57,785 nucleotides of DNA from JBJHDF01 sp050486405 (lineage in GTDB: Bacteria > Pseudomonadota > Gammaproteobacteria > Pseudomonadales > Cellvibrionaceae): NCBI GenBank assembly GCA_050486405.1, contig JBJHDF010000024.1, forward strand, positions 1-57,785, given 5' to 3'. Shown here piece after piece: positions 40,099 through 50,431 of the stretch (within the stretch, counting starts at the first letter, position 1; each line of letters opens with the position of its first letter). The notes beneath the pieces are model-generated. The model did no database searches. It had not been told where the DNA came from and saw only the letters and a list, made by a program, of their open reading frames with translations. A program made the translations under genes and the position numbers.

Positions 40099-40336
40099 AC
40101 CACCGTGGTGAAAATTCACTGCGGAGCTTCGGGGCCGGTAAGGTCTTCCGGGACCGTACACCGCAGGGCGACTGCATGGATGCAGGAGGTAGAGCAACGC
40201 AGGAGCAGTTGCCGCAATGCTGTGCTCGAGCCCCCAAGGACGACCCACAGGGAAGTGGGAAGTGTCCCGAAGCGCCGGGAGCGCGTAGGGGCCGGGTTTA
40301 CGGCGTGTCCAGGAAAGGCATCCCCGGACCGGGCTC
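40099..40336 (+). repeat. Dispersed palindromic repeat, copy B, between iscS and sufB
   Basis: 40099-40165 matches 42164-42230 at 65 of 67 positions. At the apical loop (after ACACCGCA) the copy carries the 46-bp module 40169-40214, which is the reverse complement of 35-80 with one mismatch. A second extra stretch (about 40238-40292) sits before the core GGGTTTACGGCG and partly resembles the ACAGGGAAGT block of copies A1/C1 read in reverse. The outer arm is only imperfectly paired here (about 40137-40156 with 40307-40339). A purine run (40073-40094) precedes it. The rest of the 330-nt iscS-sufB gap shows no gene. Confidence 0.85.
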
Positions 40337-40405
40337 CCGGAATCGAAGTCCGAAACTTGAGTTCTAAGTTAAAGGTGTGGTGCCGGGAATTTTTTGAGGT
40401 GATGA

Positions 40406-41845
<1,440 letters not shown>

Positions 41846-41935
41846 ATATTGGTTTGAATCCGTGCTTGGGTGCGGGTTCGGGGGTGAAAGCTTCGAGGGT
41901 TGGTGCCACTAAGATGGTCGGCCAGTGAAGTCGGT

Positions 41936-42034
41936 AGCGCCTTTGGCAAACGCGGTGAATACATCCCTGTAGCTCCCGCGCGTCATCCCTGACGCGAGGG
42001 TTGCCAAAGACGCTCCCAACTTCCCTGTCCTCAG
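41936..42034 (-). repeat. Dispersed palindromic repeat, copy C1, between sufB and sufC
   Basis: 78 nt (41957-42034) are identical to copy A1 once the 47-bp insertion of A1 is removed. The left arm (41936-41949) pairs with 42001-42014 at 13 of 14 positions around the small hairpin CGCGTCA-TCCC-TGACGCG. The same core as in the plus-strand copies reads in reverse (GAATACATCCC). Together with copy C2 it fills most of the 508-nt gap 41846-42353; the rest of that gap holds a 12-bp palindrome CTGAAGCTTCAG (42041-42052), a purine run (42070-42103) and no credible gene. Confidence 0.85.
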
Positions 42035-42163
42035 GGCTAACTGAAGCTTCAGCGCTCTGTTGTGTGGATTAGAGAAAAGGGAGAAGAAAAAAGGGAAAAG
42101 AAGACGGCCACTCTCCGAATGACAGGTGAAGTGAGCCGGAATCAAAAGGACCGAAAAATTTAT

Positions 42164-42292
42164 ACCACCGTAGTGAAAATTCACTGCGGAGCTTCGGGGC
42201 CGGGAAGGTCTTCCGGGACCGTACACCGCAAGGATGCGGTGTGCGAGCCCCCAGGGATGGGTTTACGGCGAGTCCCGGAAGGCCTTCCCGGC
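42164..42292 (+). repeat. Dispersed palindromic repeat, copy C2, upstream of sufC
   Basis: This is the cleanest copy. The arms 42199-42219 and 42272-42292 pair over 21 positions with a single G-U wobble. Inside are an 8-bp hairpin (ACACCGCA, loop AGGA, TGCGGTGT) and a weaker CCC/GGG hairpin holding the core CCAGGGATGGGTTTACGGCG. The 5' flank ACCACCGTAGTGAAAATTCA is shared with copy B. The structure ends 61 nt before the sufC start, inside the presumed operon mRNA. Confidence 0.88.
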
Positions 42293-42353
42293 TCCGGAGC
42301 GGGTTCAAATAGTACGTACCAAGAAAGTCAAAGTTACTGATTTGGAAATGAAT

Positions 42354-43103
42354 ATGCTGAATATCAAAGACCTTCAAGCCAGTGTCGAGGGGAAGGAGAT
42401 TCTCAAGGGGCTCAGTCTCGCCGTCAAACCCGGTGAAGTGCACGCCATTATGGGCCCCAACGGGTCCGGCAAAAGCACCCTGGGTAATGTGCTTACAGGC
42501 CGTGACGGCTACAGCGTTACCGGCGGCAGCGTCGAGTATCGGGGGCAGGACCTGCTGGAGCTGGACACCGAAGAGCGCGCCCGCGAAGGTTTGTTTCTGG
42601 CATTCCAGTACCCGGTGGAAATTCCCGGGGTGAGTAATATGGAGTTTCTCAAGGCCGCCGTGGATGCCAAGCGCAAACACCGTGGCGAAACCGAACTGTC
42701 TGCGGTTGACTTCATGAAACTCGCCCGGGAAACCTGCAAGCAGGTGGATCTCGATCCGTCGTTCCTCAAGCGCGGCGTCAACGAAGGGTTTTCGGGCGGC
42801 GAGAAGAAACGCAACGAGCTGCTGCAGATGATGCTGCTGGAACCGGCGCTGTGCATTCTCGATGAAACCGACTCCGGTCTCGATATCGACGCCCTGCAGG
42901 TGGTGGCCAACGGCGTCAACGCCATGCGCAGTGAGCAGCGCAGTTTTATTGTGGTCACCCACTACCAGCGGCTGCTCGACTATATCGAGCCCGACTTTGT
43001 ACACGTGCTGGCCGGTGGCCGCATCGTCAAATCCGGTGGCAAGGAACTGGCGCTGGAGCTGGAGAAAAAAGGCTACGGCTGGCTCGACGGTGAGGCCGCC
43101 TGA
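42354..43103 (+). CDS. sufC: SUF ATPase SufC
   Basis: ABC-type ATPase of the SufBC2D complex; ATP binding drives the opening of the SufB-SufD interface for cluster assembly. 249 residues. Walker A GPNGSGKSTL, Q-loop AFQYPVEIPGV, ABC signature FSGGEKKRNE, Walker B CILDETDSGLDIDAL and the H-loop VVTHYQRLL are all intact; the ETDSG form is the SufC type. ATG 42354 (MLNIKDLQ) is chosen; ATG 42348 is two codons upstream and equally placed for the weak TTGGA. Its stop overlaps the sufD start (TGATGA). Confidence 0.98.
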   Translation: MLNIKDLQASVEGKEILKGLSLAVKPGEVHAIMGPNGSGKSTLGNVLTGRDGYSVTGGSVEYRGQDLLELDTEERAREGLFLAFQYPVEIPGVSNMEFLKAAVDAKRKHRGETELSAVDFMKLARETCKQVDLDPSFLKRGVNEGFSGGEKKRNELLQMMLLEPALCILDETDSGLDIDALQVVANGVNAMRSEQRSFIVVTHYQRLLDYIEPDFVHVLAGGRIVKSGGKELALELEKKGYGWLDGEAA

Positions 43104-44422
43104 TGATGAGTTATTCCGCCAACGACTTTCAGCAACAGGCCATCCGCCTGGCGGCGCAGCAGAAGAGTCCGCAGTGGCTGGCGTCTCTGCGACAGGCCGG
43201 TGCCGAGCAGTGGCTCAAGGCCGCCTGGCCCAGCCGGCGCACCGAGTTGTGGAAATACACTCCGCTGCTGCCGCTGCAGAGCCGCGAGTTTGGCAACTGG
43301 GCCGAGCACAGCAGCGACTGGCGCCAGCAGGTGGAACTGCTGGAGCTGGACGCTACGCGGCTGGTGTTTGTCAACGGCGTATTCGACCGCAAGGCTTCCA
43401 GTGACTTGCCGTCGGAGGTGGTGCGCTTTGGCGACGCCGATGCTGGGCAGCAGGCAATCATCAATCGGCACCTGGGGCAGGTGGTGGACAGCGAGCGGCA
43501 CCTGTTTGCGGCGCTGAGCAACGCCTGGGCCAGCGAAGGGGTGCTGGTGCACGTGCCGCGCAATGCCGTGCTGGAAAAACCGGTGTATGTGGTGCATGTG
43601 TCCACGCCTACCGCCGAAGCCGCCACCGCCAGCGCGCGCCTGCTGTTGGTGCTGGAAGAGGGCGCCCAGGCCAGGGTGGTGGAACACTATGTGTCCAGTG
43701 ACGACGAGCAGAACGGCTTCGTCAACGCGCTGACGGAAATGGTGGTGGGCGACAACGCCCGCTGCGAGCACTATCGCTTGAACCTGGAAGAAGAGAATAT
43801 TCTGCATCTGGGTGGCGTACACGCGGATCTGCTGCGCAGCGCCAGTCTGCGCAGTTTTGCCATTGCCGATGGCAGTCGTCTCAAGCGGGTGGATATTCAG
43901 ATCAATCACCGCGGCCCCGGCGCCGAGTTGGATCTGCAGGGGTTGTATCTGCCGCGCAACAAGCAGTTTGTGGATTTTCATACCAACGTCGAGCACTGCG
44001 TGCCGCATTGCACCAGTAACGAAGTGTTTCGCGGTATTATCGCCGACAGTGCCCGGGCGGTGTTCAATGGCCGTATTCACATTCATCCCCAGGCGCAGAA
44101 AACCCTGGCGGAACTGAGCAACAAGAATCTGCTGACCTCCAACAAGGCCGAGGTGGATACCAAGCCGGAGTTGGAAATTTACGCCGACGATGTCAAGTGC
44201 GCCCACGGCGCCACCGTCAGCCAGCTCAACAAGACGGCGCTCTACTATCTGACCAGTCGCGGCGTGTCCCGCGCGGAGGCCGAGGTGATGCTCAGTTTCG
44301 GTTTTATCAACGAAGTCTTGCAGGATGTGGCCGAGCCCGCCGTGCGCGCCTATCTGGGCCCACGTCTGGCGCAGCTGTTCAGCCGCAACAAGGAATTGCT
44401 CAAGCATATTGCCTATGAATGA
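43103..44422 (+). CDS. sufD: Fe-S assembly protein SufD
   Basis: Paralogue and partner of SufB in SufBC2D, needed for iron acquisition by the complex. 439 residues, family length. Landmarks are the N-terminal helical region with WPSRRTELWKYTPLLPL, the beta-helix segment VHVPRNAVLEKPVYVVHVS, and the conserved C-terminal core HNNVEHCV-type region seen here as DFHTNVEHCVPHCTSNEVF. HIHPQAQKTLAELSNKNLL and DVKCAHGATVSQLNKTALYYL follow, the last holding the conserved CxHGAT motif. The start overlaps sufC by 1 nt and the end overlaps sufS by 8 nt. Confidence 0.98.
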   Translation: MMSYSANDFQQQAIRLAAQQKSPQWLASLRQAGAEQWLKAAWPSRRTELWKYTPLLPLQSREFGNWAEHSSDWRQQVELLELDATRLVFVNGVFDRKASSDLPSEVVRFGDADAGQQAIINRHLGQVVDSERHLFAALSNAWASEGVLVHVPRNAVLEKPVYVVHVSTPTAEAATASARLLLVLEEGAQARVVEHYVSSDDEQNGFVNALTEMVVGDNARCEHYRLNLEEENILHLGGVHADLLRSASLRSFAIADGSRLKRVDIQINHRGPGAELDLQGLYLPRNKQFVDFHTNVEHCVPHCTSNEVFRGIIADSARAVFNGRIHIHPQAQKTLAELSNKNLLTSNKAEVDTKPELEIYADDVKCAHGATVSQLNKTALYYLTSRGVSRAEAEVMLSFGFINEVLQDVAEPAVRAYLGPRLAQLFSRNKELLKHIAYE

Positions 44423-45668
44423 TATCGCGACAGTGACAGCGGCGCAGCCCACGTTTGATGTAGAAGCTGTGCGCCGGGACTTTCCCATACTGCAGCAGCA
44501 GGTCAATGGGCAGCCCCTGGTGTACCTGGACAATGCCGCCACCACGCAAAAGCCCCAGGCGGTGATCGACGCCATTGTCGAGTACTACCAGCGGGACAAC
44601 AGCAATGTGCACCGGGGTGCCCACGCCCTGGCCGATCGCGCCACCGCCAAATTCGAAGCGGTGCGCCAGCAAGTGGCCGACTTTATCAATGCGCCGGCGC
44701 CGGCGCAGATCATCTGGACCCGGGGCACCACCGAGAGCATCAATCTGGTGGCGGCAACCTGGGGTCGGCAGCATCTCGGCGCCGGCGACCGCGTGCTGGT
44801 ATCCGCCATGGAGCACCACTCCAATATCGTGCCCTGGCAGATGGTGGCGCTGGAAAAAGGCGCCAACGTGGAACCGATTCCGGTGGACGAGACCGGCACT
44901 ATCGATCTGGAAGCGCTGGATTCGCTGCTGGACGCTTCGGTCAAGATGATCGCCGTGGGTCACGTCTCCAATGCCCTGGGTACGGTGAATCCGGTCAACG
45001 ACATCATCGCCAGGGCCAAAACCGTTGGCGCGAGAACGCTGATCGACGGCGCCCAGGCCATCAACCACTGGCCGGTGGACGTGCAGGCGCTGGACTGTGA
45101 CTTTTACGCCTTTTCCGCCCACAAGCTGTTTGGTCCCACCGGACTGGGTGTGCTCTACGGTCGCCGCGAAATGCTCGAAGCCATGCCGCCCTACCAGGGC
45201 GGTGGTGAAATGATCGAGTCGGTCAGCTTTGCCGGCACCAGCTACAACAAGCTGCCCTACAAGTTCGAAGCGGGCACGCCGGACATTGCCGGTGTCATCG
45301 GTTTTGGCGCCGCCATCGATTACCTGAATCGGCTGGATCGCGCTGCCGCTGCCGCCCACGAGCAGGCGTTGCTGCGCTACGCCGAAGACAAGGCCCGGCA
45401 TTTTCCCGGCCTCAAACTGGTGGGCACCGCCAGGGACAAAGTGGCGGTGTTGAGTTTTCTGCTGGAGGGCGCTCACCCGGCGGATGTGGGCACCCTGCTG
45501 GATCAGCAGGGTGTTGCCGTGCGCACCGGTCATCACTGTGCTCAGCCGATCATGGATCAGTACCGCATTCCCGGCACGGTGCGCGCCAGTTTCAGTTTCT
45601 ACAATACCTTTGACGATGTGGACCGGCTCTTTGCCGCCCTGGAAAAAGTGCGAGGCTTTTTGCTATGA
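44415..45668 (+). CDS. sufS: SufS-type cysteine desulfurase
   Basis: Group II cysteine desulfurase dedicated to the SUF system, handing persulfide to SufE. 417 residues. It starts VRRDFPILQQQVNGQPLVYLDNAATTQKP, has NVHRGAHALADRAT, the substrate-site SAMEHHSNIVPW, the PLP-lysine segment AFSAHKLFGPTGLGVLYGR and the nucleophile cysteine in RTGHHCAQPIMD. ATG 44415 lies inside the end of sufD, which indicates translational coupling. With iscS upstream, the operon encodes two desulfurases. Confidence 0.98.
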   Translation: MNDIATVTAAQPTFDVEAVRRDFPILQQQVNGQPLVYLDNAATTQKPQAVIDAIVEYYQRDNSNVHRGAHALADRATAKFEAVRQQVADFINAPAPAQIIWTRGTTESINLVAATWGRQHLGAGDRVLVSAMEHHSNIVPWQMVALEKGANVEPIPVDETGTIDLEALDSLLDASVKMIAVGHVSNALGTVNPVNDIIARAKTVGARTLIDGAQAINHWPVDVQALDCDFYAFSAHKLFGPTGLGVLYGRREMLEAMPPYQGGGEMIESVSFAGTSYNKLPYKFEAGTPDIAGVIGFGAAIDYLNRLDRAAAAAHEQALLRYAEDKARHFPGLKLVGTARDKVAVLSFLLEGAHPADVGTLLDQQGVAVRTGHHCAQPIMDQYRIPGTVRASFSFYNTFDDVDRLFAALEKVRGFLL

Positions 45669-46024
45669 CCGTCAGCTCATTTGATCCCAGCCGTGAAGCG
45701 GTGGCGGTGACCCCGGCCGCCGTGGAGCATTTTCGCAAACAGGTGCAGGGCCAGCCCGGCGCCCGGGCGGTTCGCCTGAGCGTCAAGGAAAGTGGTTGCA
45801 CCGGTTTTATGTACGTGGTGGACCTGGTAGATCAGGTGGAAAACGACGATTTGCGCCTGGCCCTGGCCGACGACCTGGAACTGCTGATCGATCCGAAAAG
45901 CCTGCCGGTGGTCACCGGCACGCAAATCGATTACGTCAGCGAAGGTCTCAATCGCCAGTTGCGTTTTCTCAACCCCAACGCCAAAGACTACTGCGGCTGC
46001 GGCGAAAGTTTCAGCGTCAATTGA
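45665..46024 (+). CDS. sufA: A-type Fe-S carrier SufA
   Basis: HesB/IscA-family carrier of 119 residues that takes clusters from SufBC2D to target proteins. It has VTPAAVEHFRKQV, then ESGCTGFMYVVDL with the first conserved Cys (SGCxG) and a C-terminal DYCGCGESF with the paired cysteines (CxCGES). The ATG overlaps the sufS stop (ATGA). Its position after sufS, rather than at the head of the operon as in E. coli, is typical of this gene order in marine gammaproteobacteria. Confidence 0.95.
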   Translation: MTVSSFDPSREAVAVTPAAVEHFRKQVQGQPGARAVRLSVKESGCTGFMYVVDLVDQVENDDLRLALADDLELLIDPKSLPVVTGTQIDYVSEGLNRQLRFLNPNAKDYCGCGESFSVN

Positions 46025-46049
46025 TACGAGAATTGATACGAGATCCCCT

Positions 46050-46592
46050 ATGGTAAGCACTGAAAGACGGGTGGTGGTCACCCAGCGGTCGTGTCCGGCG
46101 CGGCGGGTGCCCGACGGCACGCCCCTGACCATACCCGCAGATACCTTTGTCACCATCACCCAGTCCCTGGGCGGCAACTACACGCTTACCTATCACGGTC
46201 AGATGGTGCGTGTGGACGGCAGCGACGCCGACGCCCTCGGCCTGGAAGGTCCGCAACTGGAATTCGCCCCGGTGGCGGACGGCCGCATTCACGAGGATCA
46301 GGTCTGGCAGGCTCTGCGCACCGTCTACGACCCGGAGATTCCGGTGGATCTGGTCAATCTCGGCCTGATTTACGGGGTCGATATCGACCAGGAGCAGCAG
46401 TGCGTCCGCATCAAAATGACCCTCACCGCTCCCGCCTGTGGCATGGGCCCGGTGCTGGTGGGGGATGTGGAATACCGGGTGGGCAAGGTGCCCAATGTAC
46501 GCCGGGTGGCGGTGGAGCTGGTATTCGACCCGCCCTGGAGCCGCGACATGATGAGCGAGGAAGCCCAGCTCGAAACCGGAATGTTTTTCTGA
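46050..46592 (+). CDS. sufT: Putative Fe-S cluster assembly protein SufT (DUF59/MIP18 domain)
   Basis: SufT proteins act in maturation of Fe-S enzymes under high demand. 180 residues: an N-terminal half (TPLTIPADTFVTITQSLGGNYTLTYHG) and a C-terminal DUF59 domain. The DUF59 domain has the signature TVYDPEIPVDLVNLGLIYGV and the Cys motif LTAPACGMGPVL. The DPEIPV and PACG elements are family hallmarks. It follows sufA by 25 nt and its stop shares one base with the sufE start. Confidence 0.93.
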   Translation: MVSTERRVVVTQRSCPARRVPDGTPLTIPADTFVTITQSLGGNYTLTYHGQMVRVDGSDADALGLEGPQLEFAPVADGRIHEDQVWQALRTVYDPEIPVDLVNLGLIYGVDIDQEQQCVRIKMTLTAPACGMGPVLVGDVEYRVGKVPNVRRVAVELVFDPPWSRDMMSEEAQLETGMFF

Positions 46593-47035
46593 TGGTGGAA
46601 TCCGACTCCATGACCCAATTTGGCACCGACATTTCCGCCGCCGACATCATCGACACCCTGGGCTTTTTCGACACCTGGGAGGATCGCTACAAGTACATCA
46701 TCGACCTGGGCAAGGAACTGCCGGCGCTGGCGGACGAGCACCGCACCGAAGCAAACCGCATCAAGGGCTGTCAGAGCCAGGTGTGGCTGGTGCACCGCCT
46801 GGAGGGCGAGCGGCTGTTCTTCGAGGTGGACAGCGACGCCTTTATCGTGCGCGGCCTGCTGGGGGTGGTGCTGGCCGCCTACAACGGCAAGACCCCGGCC
46901 CAAGTGCTGGACTTCGATATCGAAGGCTATTTCGACGAACTGGGTCTGATCAAGCACCTCAGCGTCACCCGCGGCAATGGCCTGAGGGCCATGGTGGAGA
47001 GAATCCGGGGGATCGCCGCCTCGACGCACGTATAA
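46592..47035 (+). CDS. sufE: Sulfur acceptor SufE
   Basis: SufE receives persulfide sulfur from SufS and passes it to SufB. 147 residues. The family features are FFDTWEDRYKYIIDLGKELPAL, the acceptor cysteine in NRIKGCQSQVWLV, FEVDSDAFIVRGLLGVVLAAYNGKTP and the C-terminal LSVTRGNGLRAMVERIR. ATG 46592 shares one base with the sufT stop. It ends the iscR-suf operon; the ndk promoter lies immediately downstream. Confidence 0.97.
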   Translation: MVESDSMTQFGTDISAADIIDTLGFFDTWEDRYKYIIDLGKELPALADEHRTEANRIKGCQSQVWLVHRLEGERLFFEVDSDAFIVRGLLGVVLAAYNGKTPAQVLDFDIEGYFDELGLIKHLSVTRGNGLRAMVERIRGIAASTHV

Positions 47036-47050
47036 AACACCACAAAAGGT

Positions 47051-47062
47051 GCGTATAATCCG
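47051..47062 (+). promoter_or_regulatory. Probable -10 element of the ndk promoter
   Basis: A perfect TATAAT at 47054-47059 in the context GTGCGTATAATCCGCGC, 56 nt before the ndk start codon. No good -35 hexamer stands 16-18 nt upstream, so the promoter may depend on the extended context. It separates the suf operon from the ndk-der cluster. Confidence 0.55.
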
Positions 47063-47114
47063 CGCTTTTGGTTGAATTGTGGCCCCGGGCCGAATCCGTA
47101 GTTGGAGTTGAAGC

Positions 47115-47540
47115 ATGTCCGTGGAACGAACCCTGTCCATCATCAAGCCCGATGCTGTGGGCAAGAACGCTATTGGCGAGATCCTCAGCCGCTTTGAAAA
47201 AGCCGGCCTGCGCATCGTGGCATTGAAAATGCTGCACCTGACCCGGGAGCAGGCCGGGGGTTTCTACGCCGAACACAAGGGGCGGCCCTTCTATGAGGGG
47301 CTGGTGGAGTTTATGACCTCCGGCCCCGTCTGCGTTCAGGTACTGGAGGGTGACAACGCCATCAGCCGCAACCGCGAGCTTATGGGTGCCACCGATCCCA
47401 AAAAAGCGGAACCCGGCACGATTCGCGCCGATTTTGCCGAAGCTATCAGCACCAACGCCGTGCACGGCTCCGACTCTCCCAATTCCGCGGCCCGGGAGAT
47501 CGCTTTTTTCTTTGAACCCCACGAGATTCTGGCCCGCTGA
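47115..47540 (+). CDS. ndk: Nucleoside diphosphate kinase
   Basis: Transfers the gamma phosphate from NTPs to NDPs through a phosphohistidine, balancing nucleotide pools. 141 residues. Start ERTLSIIKPDAVGKNAIGEI, then HLTREQAGGFYAEHKGRPFY, GATDPKKAEPGTIRADFA, and the active-site signature NAVHGSDSPNSAAREI with the catalytic histidine. The ndk-rlmN-pilF-rodZ-ispG-hisS-yfgM-bamB-der order is conserved in gammaproteobacteria, and this window shows it without interruption. Confidence 0.98.
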   Translation: MSVERTLSIIKPDAVGKNAIGEILSRFEKAGLRIVALKMLHLTREQAGGFYAEHKGRPFYEGLVEFMTSGPVCVQVLEGDNAISRNRELMGATDPKKAEPGTIRADFAEAISTNAVHGSDSPNSAAREIAFFFEPHEILAR

Positions 47541-47558
47541 GGGTCAAGGCAGGCAACC

Positions 47559-48767
47559 ATGAGCGCCGTCGATCCGGCAATTGACAGCCAAACCCCAGGC
47601 GACACCGGGCCAGCCGGTGCCCGGGTCAATCTGCTGGGGTTGCCGGAAGCCAAACTGGTGGCGTTTTTCGAGAAGCTGGGAGAAAAGCGCTTTCGCGCCG
47701 CCCAGGTGATGAAGTGGATGCATCAACTCGGAGTCACCGACTTCGACCAGATGTCCAATATCAGCAAAGCGTTGCGTGAGCAGCTCAAGGCCCGCGCCGA
47801 AATCCGCGTGCCGGAAGTGGTGCAGCAGCTGGATTCCAGCGATGGCACGCGCAAGTTTCTGATCCGCGACGCCGCCGGCAATGTGTTCGAGACCGTTTTT
47901 ATCCCCGAGGACGGGCGCGGCACTCTGTGCGTCTCTTCCCAGGTGGGTTGCTCCCTGGACTGCAGCTTCTGCGCTACCGGCAAGCAGGGCTTCAGCCGGG
48001 ATCTGAGCGCGGCGGAGATCATCGGTCAGGTCTGGGTGGCGGCCAAGTCCTTTGGGCAGTTGAAGGCCGGCGCCAAACGCACCATCACCAATGTCGTGCT
48101 GATGGGCATGGGTGAACCTCTGCTCAACTTCGACAACGTAGTGGACGCCATGGATCTGATGATGCACGACAACTGCTACGGCATCTCCAAGCGGCGGGTC
48201 ACCCTGAGTACCTCCGGCGTGGTGCCGGCCCTGGATCGTCTGAGCCAGTACACCGACGCCTGCCTGGCCATATCCCTGCACGCGCCCAACGACGAGTTGC
48301 GCAACGAGCTGGTACCCATCAACCGCAAGTACCCCATTGCCATGTTGCTGGATTCCGCCAGACGCTATATCGAGGCGCTGCCGGACAACCACCGCAAGAT
48401 CACCATCGAATACACCCTGATCGACCAGGTCAACGACCGGCCCGAGCACGCCCGGCAACTGGCGGAACTCCTGCGCGATGTGCCCGTCAAAATCAATTTG
48501 ATTCCCTTTAACCCGTTCCGGTTGTCAAACTACCGCCGGGTCAGTAACAATGCCCTGCGGCGCTTCCAGGATATCCTGATGGCCGAGGGTTATATCACCA
48601 CCGTGCGCACCACCCGGGGGGACGATATCGACGCTGCCTGCGGCCAGTTGGCGGGCACGGTGAATGACATCACCCGGCGCAGCGAGCGCTACCGCGCGCG
48701 GTTCCCCGCAGCGGAAGTGCCCACCGCAGAGGTGGAAGTGCAGCCTGTTCATATCATGACACCATAA
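47559..48767 (+). CDS. rlmN: 23S rRNA/tRNA adenine-C2 methyltransferase RlmN
   Basis: Radical-SAM enzyme methylating C2 of A2503 in 23S rRNA and A37 in some tRNAs. 402 residues, a little longer than E. coli at the N-terminus. CSLDCSFCATGKQGF carries the CxxxCxxC cluster, GMGEPLLNFDNVV the SAM site and AACGQLAG the second catalytic cysteine near the C-terminus. It also has KINLIPFNPF, typical of the family. The extra N-terminal residues (MSAVDPAIDSQTPGDTG) look disordered, so a later start cannot be excluded, but no in-frame ATG follows soon. Confidence 0.97.
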   Translation: MSAVDPAIDSQTPGDTGPAGARVNLLGLPEAKLVAFFEKLGEKRFRAAQVMKWMHQLGVTDFDQMSNISKALREQLKARAEIRVPEVVQQLDSSDGTRKFLIRDAAGNVFETVFIPEDGRGTLCVSSQVGCSLDCSFCATGKQGFSRDLSAAEIIGQVWVAAKSFGQLKAGAKRTITNVVLMGMGEPLLNFDNVVDAMDLMMHDNCYGISKRRVTLSTSGVVPALDRLSQYTDACLAISLHAPNDELRNELVPINRKYPIAMLLDSARRYIEALPDNHRKITIEYTLIDQVNDRPEHARQLAELLRDVPVKINLIPFNPFRLSNYRRVSNNALRRFQDILMAEGYITTVRTTRGDDIDAACGQLAGTVNDITRRSERYRARFPAAEVPTAEVEVQPVHIMTP

Positions 48768-48795
48768 CAACAGTTCGAAGCCTGGGGGGTTGCCA

Positions 48796-49593
48796 ATGCA
48801 CAACATGCCGAGACCTTCACACTCCGTTTTACGGCCATTGCTCGGGCCGCTGCTGCTGGTGTTTTTGGTGGGTTGTGCCAGTCAGCCCGATCGTCCCACC
48901 GACCCCGAGGCCGCGCTGAATACCCACATTCAACTGGCCCTGGGGTACATCGAAAACGGCAACCGGGAATCCGCCCGGCATCATTTGCGCCGCGCGACGG
49001 AACTGGATCGACGCTCCCCTCGAGTGGCCGGTGCCATGGCCATGCTCTATCAACTCGAGGGTGAGAATGAACTGGCTGAGGAGCAGTTCCGTCTGGCCCT
49101 GCGCCGGGATCGTAATTTTACCCAGGCGCGCAACAACTACGGCGCCTTTCTGTTCGGTCAGGGTCGCTATGAGGAAGCCTATCGACAATTTGATACTGCC
49201 TCCCGGGATCTGGATTACACCCACCGCGCCCACGTGTTGCTCAGCCTTGGCCGCACCGCACTGGAGTTGGATCGCCCTGAGCGCGCCGAAGCGGCGTTCA
49301 GCCACGCCTACACCTTGAACCGGCGTTTGACGCCGGTGCTGATTGAACTGGCGGACCTGAACTTCCAGAAAGGAGACTATGCCGAGGCCAAACGCTATTT
49401 GGATTTGCACGCGGCGGCAACCCAGGCCACTCCCCGTTCGCTGTTGCTGGGGATAAAGATCGAACGCATCTTCCGCAATACCGACCGCGAAGCCAGTTAT
49501 GCCATGGCCCTGAGAAACCTGTATCCTTATTCCCGGGAATATCTGGAGTACCAGCGCCTGTTGGATGAAGATCGAGAGGCCAATGAGCGATAG
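48796..49593 (+). CDS. pilF: Type IV pilus biogenesis lipoprotein PilF/PilW
   Basis: TPR outer-membrane lipoprotein needed for assembly of the PilQ secretin. About 265 residues. A long signal ends in the lipobox LLVFLVGCAS (lipid-bearing Cys near residue 27). The mature part holds about six TPR helices (HIQLALGYIENGNRESARHHL; PRVAGAMAMLYQLEGENELAEEQF; ARNNYGAFLFGQGRYEEAYRQF). ATG 48796 is chosen over the TTG at 48790. The end overlaps rodZ by 11 nt. Pilus structural genes are elsewhere. Confidence 0.92.
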   Translation: MHNMPRPSHSVLRPLLGPLLLVFLVGCASQPDRPTDPEAALNTHIQLALGYIENGNRESARHHLRRATELDRRSPRVAGAMAMLYQLEGENELAEEQFRLALRRDRNFTQARNNYGAFLFGQGRYEEAYRQFDTASRDLDYTHRAHVLLSLGRTALELDRPERAEAAFSHAYTLNRRLTPVLIELADLNFQKGDYAEAKRYLDLHAAATQATPRSLLLGIKIERIFRNTDREASYAMALRNLYPYSREYLEYQRLLDEDREANER

Positions 49594-50416
49594 CGATCAA
49601 TTGCAGACAGATGAGGCAATGCCTCCGGAAGTACTGACGCCTCCCGGCGAGCAACTGCGCCGGGCCAGGGAGGCGAAGGGTATGTCCCTGGAAGACGCGG
49701 CGCGTGAGCTGCGTATGCCACTGGTGCGCCTGCGCGCCCTGGAAAGCGACGACTATGTTTCGCTCAAGGCGGATACCTTTGTCCGGGGTTATGTCCGCGC
49801 CTACGCCAAATTGTTGGATCTGGAGGCGGGGCCTTTGCTGTCGGCCTACGGGCAGCTTGCGGGGGACTTTGCCGGCCCCGCCGGCAGTAATGTCAACCTT
49901 CCGGTGGCCAGTCCCCGACGCTCACCCTGGTTTGTGGCTGTGTCGCTGGCCCTGATTTTGGGCGGCTTGTGGTTGATTTCCGTCTGGTTCTTCGGCAATC
50001 GTCCGGAGCCGGCAGCGGTATACGAGTCGGCGCCGCTGACGCCAGAGGAATATCCGGTGGAGGCAACGCCCGGGTTGCCACCGGAAGCCGTGCCAGCGGA
50101 TGAAAACCTCGAGGAGCCGGTATCCGACTTGCAGCCCTTGGCGGAGAGCCCTCCGCTGCTGGATACCGGCAGTGACCTTGATCAGTTGCATATGGTATTC
50201 AGCGGCGAGTGCTGGGTGGAAGTCAGCGACGCCCAGGGCGATGTCCTGCATACCAATCTGCAGCAGGCCAACAGTCGCCTGACGTTGCAGGGTCGCGCAC
50301 CATTCAGCGTCCGTATGGGCAATGCCCGTGTAGTAGAAATGCAGTTCAATGGCGAGCCGGTGGAGATACCGCTGCGCCGCGGTGAAAATGTTGTCAGCAT
50401 GAACGTCGGCCCCTAG
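49583..50416 (+). CDS. rodZ: Cytoskeletal/cell-shape protein RodZ
   Basis: Bitopic inner-membrane protein that binds MreB and sets rod shape. 277 residues. The N-terminal Xre-type HTH (GEQLRRAREAKGMSLEDAA ... YVRAYAKLLDLEAG) is cytoplasmic. One transmembrane helix is at about 114-133 (WFVAVSLALILGGLWLISVW). Then come a proline/glutamate-rich periplasmic linker and a C-terminal DUF4115 domain (MVFSGECWVEVSDAQGD ... LQGRAPFSVRMGNA). ATG 49583 with GAGAGG upstream is used. It lies between pilF and ispG. Confidence 0.95.
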   Translation: MSDSDQLQTDEAMPPEVLTPPGEQLRRAREAKGMSLEDAARELRMPLVRLRALESDDYVSLKADTFVRGYVRAYAKLLDLEAGPLLSAYGQLAGDFAGPAGSNVNLPVASPRRSPWFVAVSLALILGGLWLISVWFFGNRPEPAAVYESAPLTPEEYPVEATPGLPPEAVPADENLEEPVSDLQPLAESPPLLDTGSDLDQLHMVFSGECWVEVSDAQGDVLHTNLQQANSRLTLQGRAPFSVRMGNARVVEMQFNGEPVEIPLRRGENVVSMNVGP

Positions 50417-50431
50417 CGCCAGGAATTCCCC